From Bacillota bacterium (GTDB lineage Bacteria > Bacillota > Clostridia > Christensenellales > CAG-138), in the NCBI GenBank assembly GCA_023409435.1, contig JAEYHP010000150.1, positions 1-13,776 of the forward strand: a stretch of DNA of 13,776 nt, written 5' to 3'. This document shows positions 6,390 to 13,532 of the stretch, piece by piece. Below the pieces are notes generated by a model. The model saw only the letters and a list, made by a program, of their open reading frames with translations. It was not told the DNA's origin and ran no database searches. A program made the position numbers and the translations under genes. How positions within the stretch are numbered: the first letter of the stretch is position 1; every line of letters begins with the position of its first letter.

Positions 6390-6782
6390 TCATTTCCGCA
6401 TATCGATAAACAGGCCGTTCCCCGCAACATACGGATTAACATACTGCTGCATCTTTTTCCCGGATTGGCGGATGCTTTTCAATTCCGCCTTGTAAAACAG
6501 CAGGCGTTCCTTCACATATGCCGCGCATTTCTCGTCAAGGCGCCTGATTTCCTCAAGCGCCTCCTTCATTTCTTTGGAAAGGGCTTTTTTATCCAGACCA
6601 CAGCGTGCATCCAACGCGTCGATCTGTGCCCGCAGCGCCTCGGTTTCATCCAAAACCACCGCAAGCTCTTCCTCGCGGCTCTCTTCCAAGCAGCTCAGCT
6701 GCGCTTTTGCGAGTATGAGCATGCGTTCAATCATCTGCTGTTTCTGCTGCACATATTCGGTTGGATGATCGGAAGCGCCCAT
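6390..6782 (-). CDS. FliT/FlgN-like flagellar export chaperone (tentative)
   Basis: This 130-residue protein is predicted to be almost wholly helical, with long charged heptad-rich stretches (about 10-58 and 66-105). It ends in GLFIDMRK (123-130). A terminal G-x-F-(I/F)-D-x-x-(K/R) following a flexible loop is typical of FlgN/FliT-type chaperones of Gram-positive flagellar clusters, which bind hook-associated proteins or the cap and keep them export-competent. It directly follows fliS, the usual place of fliT; the ATG is 2 bases after the fliS stop, with GGGGGAA at the fliS end acting as ribosome binding site. FliT is favoured over FlgN by position (FlgN would be expected beside flgK/flgL), but the sequence alone does not decide. 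Confidence 0.65.
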   Translation of the reverse strand: MGASDHPTEYVQQKQQMIERMLILAKAQLSCLEESREEELAVVLDETEALRAQIDALDARCGLDKKALSKEMKEALEEIRRLDEKCAAYVKERLLFYKAELKSIRQSGKKMQQYVNPYVAGNGLFIDMRK

Positions 6783-6784
6783 TT

Positions 6785-7183
6785 TTATTCCCCCATTTGC
6801 GCAACGGAACCCACGCCGTTTTTCGAAAGCGTGGCCCAGGATTCCCGAAGCTCCGAAAGGAGCCTCGCAATATCGGAGAGGGCATTTATATCCTTATTCG
6901 CGTTGCCCTGCGCAAGCTCGTTGAGCATGAACTCATAGAGCGCGAAAAGATCGTTGCCAACGGGAAAACGCAAATCCAGGCTGTTGATCAGCTCCATCAG
7001 GATACGCTGGGCCTTTTGCAGGCTGTCGTTTGCCTTTTCAAAATCCTTGTCTTCAATGGAGAGACACGCGATCTTGATCTGCTTGATGCAGCCGTCATAC
7101 AGCATGACGACCAATTCTACCGGGTTCGCGGTCAATACGCCCTGTTGCTTGTACTTTTGGAACGCATTGTTCATTGCGTACAT
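6785..7183 (-). CDS. fliS: Flagellin export chaperone FliS
   Basis: FliS binds the C-terminus of flagellin in the cytoplasm, prevents premature polymerisation and delivers it to the export gate. The 132-residue length is usual. The N-terminal region AFQKYKQQGVLTANPVELVVMLYDGCIKQIKIA (about 7-39) is the family signature (Y-x-x-x-x-(V/I)-x-T-A-(N/S)-P-x-E-L-V-x-M-L-Y-D-G). The four-helix bundle continues with KANDSLQKAQRILMELINSLDLR and a FALYEFMLNELAQGNANKD helix. ATG at 7183 is chosen because GGGGAGG lies 6-7 bases upstream; the open frame extends upstream only into the end of fliD. The gene follows fliD by about 53 bases, the standard fliD-fliS order. Confidence 0.97.
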   Translation of the reverse strand: MYAMNNAFQKYKQQGVLTANPVELVVMLYDGCIKQIKIACLSIEDKDFEKANDSLQKAQRILMELINSLDLRFPVGNDLFALYEFMLNELAQGNANKDINALSDIARLLSELRESWATLSKNGVGSVAQMGE

Positions 7184-7236
7184 ATAGTTCCTCCCCAAAA
7201 AACCTAAACCGTTGTTTATTTTAAAAGTCAGAATAT

Positions 7237-8763
7237 TTAACCTTGGGCTTGGGCGCTGAGCATCGAACTGATCCAGCTCGTCTGGCTGTTGAGCTTTGCA
7301 AGCGCAGTTTCCATGGCGGTAAACCTGGCGTAATATTTTTCTTCGTTGGTGGCCAACCAATCTTCCATCTGATCGAGCCTGTTGTTGGCTTCGGTAACCG
7401 CTCTTCCGTTGGTTTCCAACGTGGTATTGACATTGTTGGTAAGATAGGAGAGGAATGTGCTCGACATCCTCGTCACAAGGCCGGATTCCTTATATTTTGT
7501 GCCCGCTTCCGTAGCGCTGCTCACCTTGGTAAATATGCTCGCCACCTGATCGGGGTTATTGGCCAGCGCATTCTTGAGCTTGGCTTCGTTGATAACGATC
7601 TGACCCGTCTTCGACATATAACCGGTCTCCAGCCCTATGCTTGCGGCGCTTTTCCCCGCACCCTCCACCACACTATAAAACGCACTGCGCAGATCCTGAA
7701 GCAGCGTACGGATGCCGCTATCGTTGCTCAACAAGCCGCTCTTTGCCTTCTCTTCCCACTGGTTAATCTGGGTCTCGGAAAGCTCGTCCCGTTCCGCATC
7801 CGTCAGCGGCCCGTAATCGGAATAGACTTCCTCATCAAGCTTGGCCTGCAGTTCCGTAATAAGGGAGTTGTATCCGTCGATAAAGCCCTTGATCTTGTTG
7901 TATACGCTGTCGACATCGCGGGTCACGCTGAACTTGATTGGGGTAGTCGATTGATCTTTTAACGTGTAGGTAATGCCGTCAATGGCAAACGTGTTGGAAC
8001 TTTTCTCCACCGGCTCACCTTCGATAGTCAGCTTCGCGTTCGTTCCCTTTTTTTCATCGACCTCTCCGATCATAAATCCCGCACTTGCCGACGCAAATGC
8101 CGTACCAGTAAGATTTTTAATGCTGATCTTACTATTCTCTCCTGTGGCCTTACCAGTGATGGTAAACTTACGCGTTAAACTGGAATAACTCATGGTCACG
8201 CCCGCATCCGAGGAATTGATCTGATTCATCATTTTGTTGATGGTCATATCCTCAGAATTAGAAAACGTAAACTCCTTACCGTTGATGGAGAAAGAAATTT
8301 TGCCGTCCTGAAAAATCCCCGGGCCAAACGCCTCTTCCAGTGAAGAATTGATATTTTTTGTAGTGTCTGTAAACATGCTCCCACTGCTCGCTACCTGCGG
8401 AGCGGTTGCAAGGCGCTCGATGCTGTTGATGGTTAGCGCCCCCACGGAAGCGTTGCTGCCTGCTGTAATGCTCACAGCGCTGGTCTGGGTATCCATCGTC
8501 ACCGCGAACGCGTTGTAGGCAGAGGACGAGAACATATTGGTAGCAGGATATTGCGTGGTCATGTATGTCTCGCGGAAGCTCTTAAGCTTCAGGTTAATTG
8601 CCCGGTAGGCGTCTCCCTTCCACTCCAGCTTTTCCGCCAATTTGAATTGTTTATCTACTTTCAGCTGATCGATTTTCAGCAGGCTTGTCACGATCGCCTC
8701 GGTATCAAGCCCTGAGGAAAGACCATTCAAACGGACTAGATTGGCATTGATGCTATTGGCCAT
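7237..8763 (-). CDS. fliD: Flagellar filament cap protein FliD (HAP2)
   Basis: FliD forms the pentameric or hexameric cap at the filament tip that folds and inserts exported flagellin. The 508-residue protein begins with the FliD_N signature LNGLSSGLDTEAIVTSLLKIDQLKVDK (about 11-37), followed by a helical region and a beta-rich middle (about 90-260). The FliD_C domain (about 265-500) includes a coiled coil ending NNRLDQMEDWLATNEEKYYARFTAMETALAKLNSQTSWI, the typical terminal L-x-x-Q-x-x-x-L pattern of hook-associated proteins. AGGAG lies 9 bases before the ATG. It is the first gene behind a strong SigD promoter and heads the late unit with fliS, the FliT-like gene and cheW. Confidence 0.97.
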   Translation of the reverse strand: MANSINANLVRLNGLSSGLDTEAIVTSLLKIDQLKVDKQFKLAEKLEWKGDAYRAINLKLKSFRETYMTTQYPATNMFSSSAYNAFAVTMDTQTSAVSITAGSNASVGALTINSIERLATAPQVASSGSMFTDTTKNINSSLEEAFGPGIFQDGKISFSINGKEFTFSNSEDMTINKMMNQINSSDAGVTMSYSSLTRKFTITGKATGENSKISIKNLTGTAFASASAGFMIGEVDEKKGTNAKLTIEGEPVEKSSNTFAIDGITYTLKDQSTTPIKFSVTRDVDSVYNKIKGFIDGYNSLITELQAKLDEEVYSDYGPLTDAERDELSETQINQWEEKAKSGLLSNDSGIRTLLQDLRSAFYSVVEGAGKSAASIGLETGYMSKTGQIVINEAKLKNALANNPDQVASIFTKVSSATEAGTKYKESGLVTRMSSTFLSYLTNNVNTTLETNGRAVTEANNRLDQMEDWLATNEEKYYARFTAMETALAKLNSQTSWISSMLSAQAQG

Positions 8764-8813
8764 TCTGTATCACTCCTGTCTTTGGCCTAGAGTTCTACTT
8801 TGCGCTACATACT

Positions 8814-8840
8814 TAATCGGCATAATGCCGAGCGACTTTA
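8814..8840 (-). promoter_or_regulatory. SigD (sigma-28) promoter of fliD
   Basis: On the minus strand TAAA (8840-8837) is separated by exactly 15 bases from GCCGATTA (8821-8814). This differs from the Gram-positive SigD consensus TAAA-N15-GCCGATAA/T at one or two positions and lies in the only gap before fliD, a gene classically under SigD. Transcription would begin near 8807, giving a leader of about 45 bases. Confidence 0.85.
8817..8831. repeat. 15-base palindrome overlapping the fliD -10 element
   Basis: TCGGCAT-A-ATGCCGA is a perfect 7-bp inverted repeat with one central base. It contains half of the SigD -10 (GCCGATTA) of the fliD promoter. No T-run follows on either side, so it is not a terminator. 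It could be an operator, or simply a coincidental mirror of the GCCGA core. Confidence 0.5.
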
Positions 8841-8859
8841 GGGGAAGATTTCTTTTGCA

Positions 8860-9903
8860 TTACGCATGCGCGTAATAGACGACGCTATTGAGACTTTCAT
8901 TGTAGATATCGGTGATGGGCGCGTAATTGGTGAGCGTTCTCCCCGCCTGAGCAATCATCACGCCGCGGGAAGGGTCGTATTGCCCGTCATTGGATGGGGA
9001 AACGACCTGCACATGCCCGTGGCCGCCCTGTGTATTTTTCCATGCCGTGACAACAGGAAGGCCCTGGTTTGCGTATTGCTGCGCCTGTTCGGGCGTAACC
9101 TGCACCCAGCCGTAGTCGCCGCCTTTGGTTCCCAGCCAGTCGTATATGCCGTTGGCGTTGAGTTCCTTTGCGCCGCTCACGTCGGGGTATGCCTTGGCCT
9201 CCAGCGTTACAGGATCGACATAATGGGGAATTTCCGTGCCCATGGCCTTGGTGACGTCCCAAAGGAATATGTTGCAGTACGTATCGTTGTTTCCTTTTTT
9301 ATTGACGGCGTAGCGCGGGTTTGTTGGCACCTGAAACTGGTCGATGACGCTGCGGTAAAGGCCGGGATTCCGGTTGCCCTGCTGGCTCGTAATGGTTGGG
9401 TTTGCGGGTTTTGAGGCGGAAAACGGCGTTACCGCCTCGTTTGAACTGCCGCCAAACACCATATCGTTTGCACGCTGGAGCCCGGCGCGGTCATATCCGC
9501 CCGAAACCAGCCCGTTCAATACGTCAAAGCGCATATTTTCCAGCGTATCCGCGGAACTGTTTGTAAGAGCAGCCGAAAGGCTGGACATGGCCGCCCCCAT
9601 GGAGCCTGCGGAAGCGCCCGTGCCCATCATCATAAAAAACATCATGACGGCGCTCTTTAAGTCCCCTCCCTCTTCCCCCGCCGAAGAAAGAAGCGCTGGC
9701 ACCTGCGCGAGCATGGCGGTACTTTCCGCGGAGGAAATTCCCTCTCCTTCTGCAGCACCGTTAACGCCCAGCCCGGAAAGCTGTTCCGAAAGCTGTGCGG
9801 AAAGCAGCGCCGAAAACGCGGCGGAATTTGCGCTAGAAGACGTCTTCCCCGTGCCTGCAGTATTGTTGGGGGTGGGAATGAGCGGGTTAACGGAAGTTGT
9901 CAT
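8860..9903 (-). CDS. Predicted flagellar-locus Cys/His amidase-like (CHAP/NlpC-P60-type) protein
   Basis: This is a 347-residue, two-part protein. Residues 1-165 are low-complexity Ser/Ala/Gly-rich with a Met/Phe-rich hydrophobic patch (SAVMMFFMMMGTGASAGSMGAAM, about 84-106), and show no classical signal peptide. Residues about 180-347 look like a papain-fold peptidoglycan amidase/endopeptidase: C210 in DTYCNIFLWDV as candidate nucleophile, then a Gly/Trp-rich middle (YDWLGTKGGDYGWVQV), the motif QGLPVVTAW, and GGHGHVQVV with H295/H297 as candidate catalytic histidine, then MIAQAG. This arrangement recurs in cell-wall hydrolases and phage-tail lysins. The start overlaps the FlhX-like stop (ATGA), with AAGGA 8 bases upstream. 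Export by the flagellar apparatus and a FlgJ-like wall-opening role are inferences. The domain call is moderately sure; the exact family is not. Confidence 0.7.
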   Translation of the reverse strand: MTTSVNPLIPTPNNTAGTGKTSSSANSAAFSALLSAQLSEQLSGLGVNGAAEGEGISSAESTAMLAQVPALLSSAGEEGGDLKSAVMMFFMMMGTGASAGSMGAAMSSLSAALTNSSADTLENMRFDVLNGLVSGGYDRAGLQRANDMVFGGSSNEAVTPFSASKPANPTITSQQGNRNPGLYRSVIDQFQVPTNPRYAVNKKGNNDTYCNIFLWDVTKAMGTEIPHYVDPVTLEAKAYPDVSGAKELNANGIYDWLGTKGGDYGWVQVTPEQAQQYANQGLPVVTAWKNTQGGHGHVQVVSPSNDGQYDPSRGVMIAQAGRTLTNYAPITDIYNESLNSVVYYAHA

Positions 9904-10217
9904 CTGTACGTTCCTTTTTGTATGTCTGATAGCTGATAACGCTTGGCCGCGCCGCCGTCCAGCTTGCCGATAAATACAAGCACCTGTGCGACCACCTGGT
10001 AGAGTTCCTCCGGAATTTCATCGCCCGTGCTGAACCGGCTCAAAACGGAGAGGAGCGACTCGTCCTCCACGATGGGGATTTTGTTTTCCTCAGCGGTTTC
10101 AAGCATCTTTTGTGCGACATAGCCCTGCCCCAGACCCACGATCAACGGGGCGTTATCCCTGCCCATATCGTATTTGAGCGCCGCCGCCTGCATATCCGGC
10201 TTCTGGTTTTCGCTCAT
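9900..10217 (-). CDS. Stand-alone FlhB C-terminal homologue (FlhX/YlqH-like)
   Basis: This 105-residue protein corresponds to the C-terminal cytoplasmic part of the export switch FlhB. AAALKYDMGRDNAPLIVGLGQGYVAQKMLETAEENKIPIVEDESL (11-55) and GDEIPEELYQVVAQVLVFI (65-83) align by eye with the segment after the autocleavage site of FlhB. The membrane domain and the self-cleaving NPTH tetrapeptide are both absent, so it resembles the already cleaved fragment. Related stand-alone proteins are known (Helicobacter FlhX, Bacillus YlqH). FlhB reads hook-length information from FliK, and this gene overlaps the FliK-like gene by an ATGA junction, suggesting the two products work together. It might replace, compete with or modulate the FlhB C-terminal domain. 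The next gene overlaps it in the same way. Confidence 0.9.
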   Translation of the reverse strand: MSENQKPDMQAAALKYDMGRDNAPLIVGLGQGYVAQKMLETAEENKIPIVEDESLLSVLSRFSTGDEIPEELYQVVAQVLVFIGKLDGGAAKRYQLSDIQKGTYR

Positions 10218-12202
10218 ATAATCACGTCCACGCCGACGCCGGAGGGCGCATGCATCCGTTTCAGCTTTTCTTCCGCATTGAGCGGCGTTGTTTTTTCCCG
10301 AAGCGGCGAAACTTTATATTCCTTCAACTGGAAGCGAAGCTCCGAAAAAGAGCGTTGCAGTTCATTCATTCCTTCCCGAAACGCCTTCTGCGCGCTTTCG
10401 TTCTGCACCCGAATATCAAGGGAGAGGTCGCGGTTTTCCATGCGCAGCATCGCCTCTACCCGGCCAAGGTTCTGCGTGGAGAGCCCCAGCACCACGGATG
10501 TGCTTTGCCGCTCGGCTCCCTTTTCCCTCCGGTTCCTTTTATAGATGTAAAGTTCCGCCGAGCCGTACTCTTTGAGATGGATGGGGACTTGTACAAACAC
10601 AAACCGGGAAATGTCCTCCGCAAGCTTGGCCTGCGCGGTGAGTTCCTGAAAACGGGAGGTGAGAGTCTCCTGCGTATGGATATCGGTATTTTTAATCAGC
10701 TTCTGAAGCTCCAAAAGCTTTTGGGGCGTTTCTTCCACGGATTTTTTCAATGTTTGCGCGTCAAGATCCTCTCCCGCTTTCGCGAACAGCTCCAGCAGCT
10801 GCTTTAAAACCGCCTTTCCTTCGCCCTTCGCCGCGTTTGGGAGATCGGAAGATTCTTTTGGGACAGGGCCGGGAGGCAGTTCCGCGCTTTCATCCTGCGT
10901 GGCAGCATACGTTGCAGCCGCATCCGCGGTATGAGCGGATTTTCCCAATACACTCGCCTGCTTGGCGCCCAATGGATTGCCGCTTTCCTTTATAACAGCC
11001 TCCGCCTGAGGCTGCACGTTGGGCTGCCCGGTCAAATGCGGCTGTGCTTCTCCTGTTATACCATTCGAAACCGCCTGCTGCGATTGGGTTTGTTTTGCCG
11101 TGCTATTTAAGTCTGCCTGCTGTAAAACGGGCTGTTCTTGGATTACCTGATCCGCAGCTTGCTCTCCCTGCAAGGCCGGGGCGGGCGTCTCCGTTGCCGA
11201 AGCATCTCGAGGCAGCGCTATACCCGCCTGCGGCTGGATCAGTGTTTTTCCGGTTTCGGCAGCTACATTTTCCGGCATGAACAATACGGGGTTCTGCCCG
11301 GTTACTGGAGCGCCTTTTATCTGCAGCTGCGCCGGAGTCTGTCCCTGCGGCTGCGTTGGAGCCTGTCCCTGCGGCTGGCCCGCCTCCATTTGCTGCTGCC
11401 CGGTTAATATCTGCGCCTTGCTTTCCGGCTGGGTTAACGCCGCATCCCCTTGCTGCGGAATGACCTGTGCTTGCTGCCCCTGCAATGCAGCGCCTGTTTC
11501 GATCTGCACAGCCTGGAGAATGGCGGGTTGCCCTTCCGGCACTGCGGCAGATGGATTTGGGCTGCTCTGTGCGGAACTGCCCGGCTGGTTTTGCACAAAG
11601 GGCGTTTCGATATGTTCTGCCGCCGCGGCTGCGATAAACTGCTCCAGCGCGGAAGCGGCGCCCTGGGCAACTTCATAAAAGGCTGTGCCGAATTGTTTGC
11701 CGTTCAGGATAGATTGAAACGCGTGGATGCTTTCATTTGTTGCCGGTATGTTGTTTGCAGCAAAAAATGCGGCCGCCTTCGCATCCGCCGGGTAGTTTTT
11801 CAGAATCTCCGCCGCAAGGGATATGAGCTTTGGCGTGGGCCTGATGTTCATTTGCCCGAACGCTTCCTTCAACTGCTGTGTCAGCGCGGCCTGCGTGGTT
11901 GCTGCAGCGTTTTCCCTCATGGGGATACCGCTCTGCCCCGGTTCCACGAACACTACACGCAGCACCTGCTGTTGCCGCTCGCCTCCTGCCATCAGCTCGA
12001 CCGTATCGTGTTCCATCAGAACAGTGCCCGGCTGAAGGCGCGCACTGAACACGCGCCCGTCCTCCGTCTTGAAGGATACGTTCTCTCCCTCTACGGAAAC
12101 GACGGTCGCCCGGATAACCTCCCCCTGCTCGAGCGAGAGCGGGCTTTGCGGCGCCTTTGCGGCGGAGGAAGACGCGATTTCCTGAGTGAGCGTGATTCGC
12201 AT
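10214..12202 (-). CDS. fliK: FliK-type flagellar hook-length control protein
   Basis: This is a 662-residue protein. Residues about 20-88 form a small beta-rich domain (IRATVVSVEGENVSFKTEDGRVFSARL), residues about 105-200 a helical segment, and about 200-460 a disordered region very rich in Gln, Pro and Ala with an 8-residue repeat. The C-terminal region (about 540-640) fits the Flg_hook/FliK_C domain: STSVVLGLSTQNLGRVEAMLRM, then LSLDIRVQNESAQKAFREGMNELQRSFSELRFQLKEYKVS. FliK is exported during hook growth and signals FlhB to change export specificity. The middle would be the ruler part, and its composition varies widely in the family. The ATG has GAGGA 5 bases upstream and starts 30 bases after the preceding gene. 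It could be a YlqG-like paralogue rather than the sole hook-length protein. Confidence 0.82.
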   Translation of the reverse strand: MRITLTQEIASSSAAKAPQSPLSLEQGEVIRATVVSVEGENVSFKTEDGRVFSARLQPGTVLMEHDTVELMAGGERQQQVLRVVFVEPGQSGIPMRENAAATTQAALTQQLKEAFGQMNIRPTPKLISLAAEILKNYPADAKAAAFFAANNIPATNESIHAFQSILNGKQFGTAFYEVAQGAASALEQFIAAAAAEHIETPFVQNQPGSSAQSSPNPSAAVPEGQPAILQAVQIETGAALQGQQAQVIPQQGDAALTQPESKAQILTGQQQMEAGQPQGQAPTQPQGQTPAQLQIKGAPVTGQNPVLFMPENVAAETGKTLIQPQAGIALPRDASATETPAPALQGEQAADQVIQEQPVLQQADLNSTAKQTQSQQAVSNGITGEAQPHLTGQPNVQPQAEAVIKESGNPLGAKQASVLGKSAHTADAAATYAATQDESAELPPGPVPKESSDLPNAAKGEGKAVLKQLLELFAKAGEDLDAQTLKKSVEETPQKLLELQKLIKNTDIHTQETLTSRFQELTAQAKLAEDISRFVFVQVPIHLKEYGSAELYIYKRNRREKGAERQSTSVVLGLSTQNLGRVEAMLRMENRDLSLDIRVQNESAQKAFREGMNELQRSFSELRFQLKEYKVSPLREKTTPLNAEEKLKRMHAPSGVGVDVII
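11330..11377 (-). repeat. 24-base tandem repeat inside fliK-like linker
   Basis: Two adjacent 24-base units encode QPQGQAPT and QPQGQTPA. The stretch CTGTCCCTGCGGCTG is identical in both units on the plus strand (11339-11353 and 11363-11377). A degenerate third unit (QLQ) follows. Such in-frame repeats could lengthen or shorten the linker by slippage. Confidence 0.75.
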
Positions 12203-12232
12203 GGCGGTCCTCGTTTTAATTTCTGATATCTG

Positions 12233-13270
12233 TTATATCGTCAGGTCGATATGGTGGATGGTGCCGGCCGTGCCGTTTTCTCTGAGGAAGACGGAGCTTG
12301 CGCGCATAACGCCGTCAGCTTCCTGTCCGTTTGCAAGAGAGTATTCTGTCTCTGTTTCCTGCAGGTAAATTGCACCCACTCCGGCCTGTCCCAGAGAAAA
12401 GAGCGCCGTATTCCCATTCTCCCCCATAGTGAGGATGGACAATTTCCCGAACATAGGATCGTTTTCATCGATCCACCCGTTGTTGTCCAGGTCGTAAGCG
12501 CGCAGATCCTGAAATCCGTTCCCGCTTTGCGGGCCAAAAAGCTCGCTTCCGTTGTTGATCACGCCGTCCCCGTTCTTATCGAGCGCGAGAAAGCCACTTC
12601 CGGCCGTGGCGAATGATATCTGCTCCGTTTTTCCGTCCGCATCCAAATCGAACGCGACTTTCTGCCCGCTCAGCGTCGGCCCGGCAGCGTCATAGGCGAT
12701 GACAAGCGGGTCGATGGGGCGCGAGCCCATGCGGATACTTACGCCGCTTTGCTCATAATAGCTGCGCGACAGATTGAGTTCAAGGCGGAAATTGATCGTG
12801 CGCCCGTCTTCCGTTTTTACGCTGCCGGAGGCCTCGTAGCGCAGTTGCTCATTCTCTTCATAACTGTGGAAGGAATCGTATTCCAGCCCCCAATTAAGCG
12901 CTGCCTGCCCTTGAAAGGGCTGTGCGGAGCGCTCCCCTTCCTCTTGCCGGAATAGATCCTTATCCACCGCGCGCAGGCGGATGCGCTTGCCGGTAAGGGC
13001 AAACACCATGGCTTCGAGCAAACGAAGCTTGACGTCCGTCTGATCTTTCTCTTCTTCCGAGCCGTGTTCGAGCCGTTTTGCGCGGCTGCTTGCCGCAAGA
13101 AGCTTCTGCCGTTCATCAAACGACGTAAGCTCCACCTTCACTGCCGGTTCCTCCCCCCCCATGGCTTGCGGAGGAGTCCCGGTCCAGAAGTTGAGGCGTT
13201 CCATGGAAAAGCTGGCCGTTTCCAGCAGGTGCTCGCTTTGCGTCTGCACCTGGGCGCTCGCAATCTTCAT
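12233..13270 (-). CDS. Conserved protein of unknown function with EF-hand-like acidic loops
   Basis: This 345-residue protein has no signal peptide. The N-terminus (MKIASAQVQTQSEHLLETASFSMERLNFW) is followed by a charged helical region (about 50-110), a beta-rich segment (about 125-185) and a conserved C-terminal domain starting at IDPLVIAYDAAGPTL (186-200). That domain carries three Asp-rich loops: DLDADG (208-213), DKNGDGVI with NGSELFG (231-246), and DLDNNGWIDENDPMF (260-274). The loops fit the D-x-N-x-D-G-x-I calcium-binding pattern. Similar proteins with the D-N-G-D-G-x-I-N-x-G-S-E-L-F-G block are widespread, but I know of no established function. ATG at 13270 is chosen because GGAGG lies 7 bases upstream; ATG at 13276 abuts that site. 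It heads the unit with the FliK-like gene, so a role in hook assembly or export is inferred from context only. Confidence 0.8.
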   Translation of the reverse strand: MKIASAQVQTQSEHLLETASFSMERLNFWTGTPPQAMGGEEPAVKVELTSFDERQKLLAASSRAKRLEHGSEEEKDQTDVKLRLLEAMVFALTGKRIRLRAVDKDLFRQEEGERSAQPFQGQAALNWGLEYDSFHSYEENEQLRYEASGSVKTEDGRTINFRLELNLSRSYYEQSGVSIRMGSRPIDPLVIAYDAAGPTLSGQKVAFDLDADGKTEQISFATAGSGFLALDKNGDGVINNGSELFGPQSGNGFQDLRAYDLDNNGWIDENDPMFGKLSILTMGENGNTALFSLGQAGVGAIYLQETETEYSLANGQEADGVMRASSVFLRENGTAGTIHHIDLTI

Positions 13271-13383
13271 ATTCATCCCTCCGTCACAAGATGTTCCCGG
13301 TTCCTTCCTGAACCTTGTATGGAAGTACGGCGCGCCCGCCCTTTTACGGCGTCCTGCCAGGCATGCACGTGCCGATGGTACTT

Positions 13384-13410
13384 GTATCGGCATTTTTAGC
13401 TGGGATATTA
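13384..13410 (-). promoter_or_regulatory. Probable SigD-type promoter of the EF-hand-like protein-fliK-flhX-amidase unit
   Basis: On the minus strand TAAT (13410-13407) is separated by exactly 15 bases from GCCGATAC (13391-13384). Each element differs at one position from the SigD consensus TAAA-N15-GCCGATAA/T. Spacing and core agree with the stronger fliD promoter. Transcription would begin about 105 bases before the ATG at 13270. Confidence 0.6.
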
Positions 13411-13505
13411 ATGTCTTTTATCCCCAAAAACCTTTCCTTTCGGCCATATGCGGCATGTTTAGCGATATTCCGCCAAAAAGTATATTGCTTTTTGAAAAGA
13501 ACCAT

Positions 13506-13532
13506 TAACGCTTCCGAATGAAATGACGATAT
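13506..13532 (+). promoter_or_regulatory. Possible SigD-type promoter of cheC
   Basis: On the plus strand TAAC (13506-13509), 15 bases, then GACGATAT (13525-13532). Each element differs at one position from TAAA-N15-GCCGATAT. It faces away from the SigD-like promoter at 13384-13410, so the intergenic region would be a divergent pair. The -10 octamer is shared with the region before cheR. It also appears by chance inside a gene nearby, which lowers confidence. Confidence 0.45.

Noticed and set aside
10250..12226. Several long plus-strand open frames opposite the fliK-like gene
   Set aside because: They are antisense shadows caused by high GC content; the minus-strand protein has the Flg_hook domain and a proper ribosome binding site.
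12233..12260. GACGATAT at the end of the 12233-13270 gene as a SigD promoter for fliK
   Set aside because: No TAAA-like element lies 15 bases upstream, and the octamer falls in the coding end of the gene. It shows that this octamer can occur by chance.
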